Assembly: GCA_040512755.1 (NCBI GenBank)
Contig: JBEVEP010000414.1
Span: forward strand, 1-11,657
Length of the DNA: 11,657 nucleotides
Source: JBEVEP01 sp040512755
GTDB lineage: Bacteria > Pseudomonadota > Alphaproteobacteria > Rhizobiales > Rhizobiaceae
Direction of reading: 5' to 3'
The notes under the pieces are model-generated. The model made no database searches, was not told the DNA's origin, and was given only the letters and a program-made list of their open reading frames with translations. Below, piece by piece: positions 6,694 to 11,657 of the stretch; within the stretch, counting starts at the first letter, position 1, and every line of letters begins with the position of its first letter. A program made the translations under genes and the position numbers.

Positions 6694-7194
6694 ATGGAAC
6701 TCCTCGAAATCGAACTTGCGCGTGACTGTCATCCAGTCGACGTCATCGAGCAAGTCGCGCACAATAATGACTGGTCCTTTGAGCGTACCGGCGACGACGA
6801 GATTTCCATCTCGGTCGCCGGCACCTGGACGGACTATCAGATATCATTCTCCTGGATGGAGGATTTCGAGGCGCTGCATCTGGCTTGCGCCTTTGACATC
6901 AAGGTGCCGGACAACCGCGCGCTCGAGGTGATGCGGCTCCTTTCGCTGATCAACGAGCAGATGCTGTTCGGCCATTTCGATCTTTGGGAACAGGAAGGCG
7001 CCATCATGTTCCGGCAGTCGCTGTTGCTCGCAGGAGGTGCGGAGCCAACCAGCCAACAGGTCGAGGTGCTTCTCTCCAGCGCTCTCGAAGCTTGCGAATG
7101 TTATTTCCAGGCATTCCAGTTCGTCGTCTGGTCCGGCACATCGGCCAAAGACGCGCTTTCAAGCGTGCTTTTCGAGACGTTCGGCAACGCCTGA
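6694..7194 (+). CDS. YbjN domain-containing protein
   Basis: A 166-aa YbjN-family protein, a fold related to type III secretion chaperones; no enzymatic role is established. Features are HPVDVIEQVAHNNDWSFER near the N-terminus, SISVAGTWTDYQISFSWMED, LHLACAFDIKVPDNRALEVM, LLSLINEQMLFGHFDLWEQ and the C-terminal helices. I chose the ATG at 6694 because the recognisable domain begins directly after it. The frame stays open upstream to 6538, but that stretch encodes an Arg/Cys/Pro-rich sequence with no family likeness. An AGGA motif lies about 10 nt before the start. The gene ends 12 nt before csaA, so the two are probably cotranscribed. In related genomes, as I recall, proC lies between these two; here it does not. 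Confidence 0.9.
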   Translation: MELLEIELARDCHPVDVIEQVAHNNDWSFERTGDDEISISVAGTWTDYQISFSWMEDFEALHLACAFDIKVPDNRALEVMRLLSLINEQMLFGHFDLWEQEGAIMFRQSLLLAGGAEPTSQQVEVLLSSALEACECYFQAFQFVVWSGTSAKDALSSVLFETFGNA

Positions 7195-7206
7195 GATTCC
7201 GGGACG

Positions 7207-7563
7207 ATGAGCGGCAGCGCCATAAAGCCGGAGATCACTTTTGCCGACTTCGATCGTGTCGACATCCGCGCCGGCACGATCGTCGAAGCTGAGCCGTTTC
7301 CGGAGGCGCGCAAGCCGGCAATCAAGTTGAAGATCGACTTCGGGCCGGAAATCGGTGTGAAGAAGTCATCGGCGCAGATCACCAAATACTACTCATCGGA
7401 GACACTTGTGGGCCGGCAGGTGATGGCGGTCGTCAATTTCCCGCCTCGTCAGATTGGCAAGTTCAAATCCGAGGTCCTGACTTTGGGCATGCCAGACGAG
7501 GAGGGGGATGTGGTGTTGGCTGCGATTGAGAGAACCGTGCCAAACGGCGGACGGCTTTTCTAA
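7207..7563 (+). CDS. csaA: CsaA-type tRNA-binding protein
   Basis: A 118-aa OB-fold protein like the C-terminal tRNA-binding domain of methionyl-tRNA synthetase and the free-standing CsaA proteins, which bind tRNA and were described in Bacillus as secretion-related chaperones. The diagnostic sequence is present almost throughout: ITFADFDRVDIRAGTIVEAE, ARKPAIKLKIDFGPEIGVKK, SSAQITKYY, GRQVMAVVNFPPRQIGKFKS, EVLTLGM. Length is normal and the protein is complete. The ATG at 7207 has only a weak GGGAC motif right before it. Its position 12 nt after the YbjN gene suggests translational coupling or cotranscription. The cellular role here is not known. Confidence 0.93.
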   Translation: MSGSAIKPEITFADFDRVDIRAGTIVEAEPFPEARKPAIKLKIDFGPEIGVKKSSAQITKYYSSETLVGRQVMAVVNFPPRQIGKFKSEVLTLGMPDEEGDVVLAAIERTVPNGGRLF

Positions 7564-7708
7564 AGTAGCGCGGCGCCGATAATTTTATGACTGCGCTCCG
7601 GATTCCCCATCGCCCTCCTCGATCTTTCAGCGGTCTTTTTCGAGGGATCGCCTCTGTCCGCACAGTTCGCGGGCATCACCCGTAGAGGATTCTTCTGCAC
7701 GGCGGCCC

Positions 7709-7739
7709 TTGACCTTCCAGCAACTGGAAGGACTAGCTA
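7709..7739 (+). promoter_or_regulatory. CueR/MerR-family copper-responsive promoter of the Cu ATPase
   Basis: The -35 hexamer TTGACC (7709-7714) and a TAGCTA -10-like element (7734-7739) are separated by 19 nt, the overlong spacer typical of MerR-family-controlled promoters. The spacer region carries a perfect dyad CCTTCCAG-CAA-CTGGAAGG at 7713-7731. This matches the CCTTCC-N7-GGAAGG operator of CueR-type Cu(+)/Ag(+) sensors, as at E. coli copA. A CueR-like activator would untwist the spacer when copper binds. Transcription should begin around 7746-7750, which rules out a TTG start codon at 7740 and places the ATPase start at 7776. Confidence 0.88.
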
Positions 7740-7775
7740 TTGGGGCGTACGACGAATCTCGGGCTACAAACCGCG

Positions 7776-10310
7776 ATGAATAACGCCGATCACCGACATC
7801 AACATGGCAACGGCCCTGGACACAGCGGCCATGCGGAGCGCAAGCGCGGCGCCAGCCAACCAGCTGATACCGCGGCGGAAACGGTGTTGCGCGATCCGGT
7901 TTGCGGCATGACCGTTGATCCTCGTGCCGGGAGGCCGACCGCTGAACACGGCGGTCATGTCTTCCATTTCTGCAGCACCTCTTGCCAGAACAAGTTCGTG
8001 AAGGAGCCGGAGAAGTATCTAACCTCCACCGATCCGGTCTGCGGCATGAGCGTGAACCGCGCGACGGCTAGGCATTTTGCCCGTCATGACGGTCAGGGCT
8101 TCTATTTCTGCTCGGCCGGCTGCAAGGAAAAATTTGAATCTGCCCCACAGCAATATCTCGGCGACCGCCGCCCGCCGGCGGCGATGCCCAAGGGCACGCA
8201 ATACACCTGTCCGATGCACCCGGAGATCGTTCGCGACAAACCCGGCTCCTGCCCGATCTGCGGTATGGCGCTGGAGCCGATGGGCGTGCCCACCGGAGAG
8301 GAAGGGCCCAATCCGGAGCTGGTCGATTTTACCCGGCGCTTCTGGGTGAGTGCCGTCCTCTCCGTTCCGTTGCTCGCGATCACGATGGGACCGATGCTCG
8401 GAGTGCCGTTGCGTGACTGGATCGGCGAACGTGCCTCTATATGGATCGAGTTGGCGCTGGCGACCCCGGTCGTTTTGTGGGCTGCGATCCCGTTCTTCCA
8501 TCGCGGCTATGAATCGATCCTCAACCGCAGTCCGAACATGTGGACGTTGATATCGATCGGCGTCGGCACGGCCTATCTTTACAGCCTCGTAGCAACGCTG
8601 ATGCCGGATGTATTTCCGCATGAGCTCCGAGGCCATGGGGGTTCGGTACAGGTCTATTTTGAGGCCGCCGCGGTCATTGTCGCTCTGGTTTTTCTGGGGC
8701 AGGTGCTGGAACTCAAGGCGCGCGAGCGTACGGGATCGGCGATCCGCGCATTGCTCGACCTTGCGCCGAAGACGGCGCGCCGTATCGGCAGTGACGGGTC
8801 CGAGGCCGACGTACCGCTCGACGCCGTTCAGCCTGGCGATCTGTTGCGCGTCAGGCCGGGAGACAGCGTTCCGGTGGATGGCAGTGTCATTGAAGGACGT
8901 TCTTCAGTCGACGAGTCGATGATCACCGGCGAAGCGGTGCCGGTTGAAAAGGCGAGCGGCGACCGTCTCACCGGCGGTACGCTCAACAAGAACGGCACGC
9001 TCGTGATGCAGGCAGAGAAGGTCGGCGCCGACACTGTGCTTTCCCAGATCGTGGAAATGGTCGCCAAGGCGCAGCGCTCCCGCGCGCCGATCCAGGGGTT
9101 GGCGGATCGCGTGTCCGCCTGGTTCGTGCCCACCGTCGTCCTGATTGCGATCCTGGCTTTCGCCGCCTGGGTGCTTTTCGGGCCGCCCCCCAGCCTGGTC
9201 TTTGCGATCGTATCGGCGGTGTCCGTTCTCATCATAGCCTGTCCCTGTGCGCTCGGTCTCGCAACGCCGATGTCAATCATGACGGCGACCGGACGGGGCG
9301 CTCAGGCGGGCGTTCTCATCAAGGATGCGGAGGCGCTGGAACGCTTCGCGCGGGTCGACACGCTGATCGTCGACAAGACCGGCACGCTGACGGAAGGCAG
9401 GCCAAAGCTTTCCGCTGTCGTGGCAATGAGCGGTTTCGACGAAGGTCAATTGCTCGGCCTTGCCGCCAGCCTTGAAAAGGGCTCCGAGCATCCGCTCGCC
9501 GAGTCCATCGTCCAGGGCGCGGCCGAGCGTGGCGTTGCGATTGCCGATGCCGAAGATTTTCGGGCTATCACAGGTAAGGGCGTGACCGGCAAGGTAGCCG
9601 GAAAGGCCGTGGCGCTTGGCAACAAGGCAATGTTGGATGATCTGAGGATCGATGCCGCGCCACTGGAGCCGAAGGCCGATGCGCTGCGCGCTGAAGGCAA
9701 GACCGTCATGTTCGTCGCCGTTGGCGGCAGGCTTGCCGGCTTGGTCGCGGTGGCCGACCCGATCAAGCCGACGACTGCGCAGGCAATCCGTGCGCTGCAT
9801 AAAAGCGGCCTCAAGATCATCATGGCGACCGGCGATAGCGCCCGCACTGCGGAGGCTGTCGCCCGGTCGCTCGGCATAGACGAAGTCCGGGCAGGTTTGC
9901 TCCCGGACGCAAAGCGCGCCCTCGTCGACGAACTGCAAGCCAGGGGTGCCAGCGTGGCAATGGCCGGCGACGGCGTTAACGATGCACCAGCGCTTGCCGC
10001 TGCGCATGTCGGTATCGCGATGGGCACCGGTGCGGATGTCGCAGTCGAGAGCGCCGGTATCACACTGGTCAAGGGTGACCTGACAGGGATTGTCCGCGCC
10101 CGTGTTCTCTCGCAGGCGACGATCCGCAACATCAGGCAGAACCTCTTCTTTGCCTTCATTTACAACGCACTCGGCGTGCCTGTCGCAGCCGGCGTCCTTT
10201 ATCCGGTGTTCGGCATGATGTTGTCGCCCATGCTCGCGGCGGCGGCCATGAGCCTCTCGTCGGTCTCCGTGATCGGCAATGCCCTGAGGCTTCGAACGCT
10301 GAAGCTGTGA
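7776..10310 (+). CDS. copA: Copper-translocating P1B-type ATPase with two YHS domains
   Basis: An 844-aa inner-membrane pump expected to export Cu(+) (possibly Ag(+)) from the cytosol using ATP. In order: a His-rich tail (residues 5-19); two YHS domains (about 40-82 and 86-128), each with DPVCGM and an F-C-S-x-x-C pair; a heavy-metal-binding finger YTCPMHPEIVRDKPGSCPIC (143-162); then the ATPase core. Core motifs are TGE 384-386, the intramembrane CPC at 489-491, the phosphorylated Asp in DKTGT (533), HP at 572-573 and GDGVND at 731-736. Tyr796-Asn797 in YNALGVP and M825-x-x-S-S are the Cu(+) (P1B-1) signatures of the last two helices. No GMTCxxC HMA domain is present. The start at 7776 is chosen because an upstream TTG lies in the promoter; its Shine-Dalgarno sequence is weak. 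A DUF305 gene follows after 54 nt. Confidence 0.95.
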   Translation: MNNADHRHQHGNGPGHSGHAERKRGASQPADTAAETVLRDPVCGMTVDPRAGRPTAEHGGHVFHFCSTSCQNKFVKEPEKYLTSTDPVCGMSVNRATARHFARHDGQGFYFCSAGCKEKFESAPQQYLGDRRPPAAMPKGTQYTCPMHPEIVRDKPGSCPICGMALEPMGVPTGEEGPNPELVDFTRRFWVSAVLSVPLLAITMGPMLGVPLRDWIGERASIWIELALATPVVLWAAIPFFHRGYESILNRSPNMWTLISIGVGTAYLYSLVATLMPDVFPHELRGHGGSVQVYFEAAAVIVALVFLGQVLELKARERTGSAIRALLDLAPKTARRIGSDGSEADVPLDAVQPGDLLRVRPGDSVPVDGSVIEGRSSVDESMITGEAVPVEKASGDRLTGGTLNKNGTLVMQAEKVGADTVLSQIVEMVAKAQRSRAPIQGLADRVSAWFVPTVVLIAILAFAAWVLFGPPPSLVFAIVSAVSVLIIACPCALGLATPMSIMTATGRGAQAGVLIKDAEALERFARVDTLIVDKTGTLTEGRPKLSAVVAMSGFDEGQLLGLAASLEKGSEHPLAESIVQGAAERGVAIADAEDFRAITGKGVTGKVAGKAVALGNKAMLDDLRIDAAPLEPKADALRAEGKTVMFVAVGGRLAGLVAVADPIKPTTAQAIRALHKSGLKIIMATGDSARTAEAVARSLGIDEVRAGLLPDAKRALVDELQARGASVAMAGDGVNDAPALAAAHVGIAMGTGADVAVESAGITLVKGDLTGIVRARVLSQATIRNIRQNLFFAFIYNALGVPVAAGVLYPVFGMMLSPMLAAAAMSLSSVSVIGNALRLRTLKL

Positions 10311-10364
10311 GCTGGTATCGGGCACGGCTCTCGGAAAGGCTCACTCAATTCCAGGAGATCATTG

Positions 10365-10748
10365 ATGAGAAAGCTTTTTGTTGTGGCCGCGGCCGTCGCC
10401 GCGCTTACGACCGGAGCGCAGATGGCAGTCTTTGCGCAACAAGACCACAGCGCGCATGGCGCCGCTCCGGCAGGTGAGGCGGCAAATACGCCTGCCTCGC
10501 AAGCCTACAAGGCAGCGATGGACACCATGCACGGCGCGATGTCCGCGATGGAGTACAGCGGCGATGCGGACATCGATTTCGCGCGCGGTATGATCCCGCA
10601 CCACCAGGCGGCAATCGATATGGCAAAGGCGGTTCTGGAATATGGCGACGATCCGGAAATCCGCAGCCTCGCGCAAGACGTGATTACCGCCCAGGAGGCG
10701 GAAATCAAACAGCTCGAACAGTGGCTTGCCGCCAACGCAGCAAGGTGA
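10365..10748 (+). CDS. Secreted DUF305 copper-binding protein (CopM-like)
   Basis: A 127-aa protein with a Sec signal peptide: MRK, a hydrophobic core, and probable cleavage after V22-F23-A24. The mature protein starts with a His-containing segment (QQDHSAHG) and an Ala/Pro linker. A DUF305 four-helix domain follows, carrying Met/His motifs such as MDTMHGAMSAM (52-62) and the family signature ARGMIPHHQAAIDMA (73-87). Such periplasmic proteins bind Cu(+) through Met and His and are found beside copper exporters; some are called CopM. An AGGAG Shine-Dalgarno sequence precedes the ATG at 10365 by about 7 nt; the TTG three bases earlier is less likely. It is 54 nt downstream of the ATPase and presumably under the same CueR-type promoter, receiving exported copper in the periplasm. 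The individual function is inferred. Confidence 0.93.
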   Translation: MRKLFVVAAAVAALTTGAQMAVFAQQDHSAHGAAPAGEAANTPASQAYKAAMDTMHGAMSAMEYSGDADIDFARGMIPHHQAAIDMAKAVLEYGDDPEIRSLAQDVITAQEAEIKQLEQWLAANAAR

Positions 10749-10833
10749 CGACAAGGTTGGCCTCCGCGGCTCCTCCCTTACGAAGGGTCTTGTGCGGACT
10801 TCGAACGTGCGCCGGAACCATTCACATTGACGA

Positions 10834-10865
10834 ATGTTAGCCTTCCGTCCGCGGAAGGCTAACAT
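10834..10865 (+). repeat. Perfect 14-bp inverted repeat with 4-nt loop over a start site
   Basis: ATGTTAGCCTTCCG (10834-10847) and CGGAAGGCTAACAT (10852-10865) are exact reverse complements separated by TCCG. In RNA the right arm contains GGAAGG (10853-10858), the Shine-Dalgarno sequence, and the first two bases of the ATG at 10864; the left arm CCTTCC would mask them. No U-run follows on either strand, so it does not look like an intrinsic terminator. It could be a translational control hairpin or a DNA operator; the CCTTCC-N6-GGAAGG core resembles the Cu-ATPase operator but with one base less in the middle. Confidence 0.85.
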
Positions 10866-11085
10866 GAAGCGAATCGACCAAATCAGAAGGCGAGCCATCC
10901 AACTCGCCCGCACCGGTAAATTCGATGACTACCTCAAGATCGAGTCCGCCCTTGTAGGCGAGGGATACGACGACGCTCATCGGGCCCTGAAGTTCAGTGT
11001 CGTTCGGGCGCATCTCAATGCCCTTTGCGACGAGCACCGGGCAGGCGGGTCGGGAGACGACGAGACAGGCACGGGCGCAAACTAA
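10864..11085 (+). CDS. Small conserved-looking hypothetical protein, 73 aa
   Basis: I do not recognise a named family. The protein reads MKRIDQIRRRAIQLARTGKF, then DDYLKIESALVGEGYDDAHR, a helical region to about residue 57, and a Gly/Asp/Thr-rich, probably disordered tail. The Arg-rich basic N-terminus followed by short amphipathic helices recalls small unannotated rhizobial proteins of accessory regions, from memory only. The ATG at 10864 is preceded by GGAAGG at 5-nt spacing, which supports it over the in-frame ATG at 10834 (10 residues longer). Both ATGs sit within the perfect inverted repeat, so translation may depend on that hairpin opening. It lies 115 nt downstream of the DUF305 gene in the same direction and could be an extra member of the copper cassette or unrelated. 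It converges on the kinase gene with a 20-nt gap. Confidence 0.72.
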   Translation: MKRIDQIRRRAIQLARTGKFDDYLKIESALVGEGYDDAHRALKFSVVRAHLNALCDEHRAGGSGDDETGTGAN

Positions 11086-11105
11086 GCGCCGCCTGTTGCC
11101 TCCTC

Positions 11106-11657
11106 TCAGGCCGGAATCCGAATGACAGCCCGCAATCCTCCCAGCGGGCCGTCGGCCAAGGTGACGTCCCCGCCATGGCTTCGGGCGATGTCGCGGGCGA
11201 TCGCGAGGCCAAGGCCGGTGCCGCTTGAATCCAGGTTGCGAGCCTCGTCGAGGCGGAAGAACGGCTTGAAGACGTCTTCGCGTTTGTCGGCGGGAATGCC
11301 TGGGCCGTCATCGTCGATCGTGATGGTCAGCCAGCCCCGCGTATGGACGGCTTTCATCTCGATGTTTGTCGCATAGCGGAAGGCGTTGCCCACGATATTC
11401 GCGAGCAGCCGTGCGAAGGCGTTCGGCCGCACATGAATTTCCGGCCGTCCGTTGATCGACGTCGTCAAGGCTCGCTCTCTCAGCCTCGCCTCTTCTTCGA
11501 ACTTCCTGAATAGAGCGTCGAGGTCAAAGCGTTTGGCATCCTCGGAGATCTCGCCTCGCGCGAATGCCAGATAGCCTTCCAGCATCGACTGCATGTCGTC
11601 GATATCCTGATCGAGCGCAGCCGTATTGGCGTTGCGTCCGGCGAGCGCTAGCTGCAG
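11106..11657 (-). CDS. Sensor histidine kinase, C-terminal part (5' end outside window)
   Basis: The visible 183 residues are the C-terminal part of a two-component sensor kinase of the EnvZ-like HAMP type. The open frame continues to the window edge, so the sensor, HAMP and phosphorylated His are outside. The first residues (LDQDIDDMQSMLEGYLAFAR) are the second helix of the dimerisation domain. The ATPase domain follows with the N box (RLLANIVGNAFRYA), G1 box (DDDGPGIP), F box (FKPFFRLDEARN) and G2 box (GTGLGLAIARDIARSHGG), all intact. It would autophosphorylate and pass phosphate to a response regulator, perhaps encoded just right of the window. Nothing visible says what it senses. It might be a copper sensor given the neighbours, but the kinase is transcribed towards the copper cassette and is not part of it. 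Confidence 0.95.
   Translation of the reverse strand: MQLALAGRNANTAALDQDIDDMQSMLEGYLAFARGEISEDAKRFDLDALFRKFEEEARLRERALTTSINGRPEIHVRPNAFARLLANIVGNAFRYATNIEMKAVHTRGWLTITIDDDGPGIPADKREDVFKPFFRLDEARNLDSSGTGLGLAIARDIARSHGGDVTLADGPLGGLRAVIRIPA

Noticed and set aside
7740..7775. Upstream TTG start that would lengthen the Cu ATPase by 12 residues, with GGAAGGA upstream looking like a Shine-Dalgarno sequence
   Set aside because: The GGAAGG is the right half of the CueR-type operator and the TTG directly follows the -10 element, upstream of the expected transcription start, so it would not be in the mRNA.
9273..10325. Long open frame on the minus strand inside the Cu ATPase gene (350 codons), with similar long antisense frames at 10359-10913 and 8019-8636
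   Set aside because: They are antisense to clearly coding DNA, have no recognisable domain, and such frames arise easily in GC-rich genes.
10775..10787. CCCTT-ACG-AAGGG after the DUF305 gene as a terminator
   Set aside because: It has a 5-bp stem and no T-tract, so a chance match is likely.
10834..10863. Alternative ATG giving a 10-residue longer small protein
   Set aside because: It has no Shine-Dalgarno sequence and its codons are just the left arm of the inverted repeat; the ATG at 10864 has GGAAGG at good spacing. Not fully excluded.
11074..11090. GGCGC/GCGCC inverted repeat at the convergent gene ends as a terminator
   Set aside because: The stem is only 5 bp with a 7-nt loop and no U-run; too weak to call.
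11106..11657. The kinase as a CusS-type copper sensor belonging to the copper cassette
   Set aside because: It is on the opposite strand, convergent to the cassette, its sensor domain is outside the window, and the visible ATPase domain does not indicate a signal.

Overview
The window looks like chromosomal DNA of an alphaproteobacterium of the order Hyphomicrobiales (Rhizobiales), most likely a Mesorhizobium/Phyllobacterium-like organism. The reasons are the high GC content, the protein sequences, and the gene order prs / lipoprotein / M24 / pgeF / midA-like / lgt, with ubiK-like, YbjN and csaA genes on the other side. I recall this order from rhizobial genomes but could not look it up. No RNA gene, IS element, CRISPR array or integrase was seen.

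Positions 1-5258 hold a tightly packed minus-strand run. It starts with lgt (prolipoprotein diacylglyceryl transferase), then a MidA/NDUFAF7-type methyltransferase overlapping it by 4 nt. pgeF (peptidoglycan editing) follows and overlaps the next gene, an M24 'pita-bread' protein that has lost the usual metal ligands, by 1 nt. The run ends with a small lipoprotein and prs (PRPP synthase, cut by the window edge). Several of these genes concern the cell envelope.

Positions 5353-5957 hold a ParDE-type toxin-antitoxin pair with a 4-nt overlap and an AT-rich palindromic operator. It sits between lgt and the divergent ubiK-like gene and looks like an accessory insertion. Positions 6056-7563 (plus strand) hold a UbiK/BMFP coiled-coil protein, a YbjN-domain protein and a CsaA-type tRNA-binding protein. 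The 314-nt gap before the YbjN gene carries four GANTC (CcrM methylation) sites and a near-consensus CtrA box.

Positions 7709-10748 form a copper-detoxification cassette. A textbook MerR/CueR-type promoter (19-bp spacer, perfect CCTTCC-N7-GGAAGG dyad) drives a Cu(+) P1B-type ATPase with two YHS domains plus a heavy-metal-binding finger in place of classical HMA domains. It is followed by a secreted DUF305 copper-binding protein. The expected cueR regulator gene is not in the window.

Positions 10834-11085 hold a small unassigned protein of 73 aa. Its Shine-Dalgarno sequence lies wholly, and its start codon partly, inside a perfect 14-bp inverted repeat with a 4-nt loop. This is the most unusual signal in the window. 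At 11106-11657 the C-terminal half of a sensor histidine kinase (minus strand) runs off the right edge.
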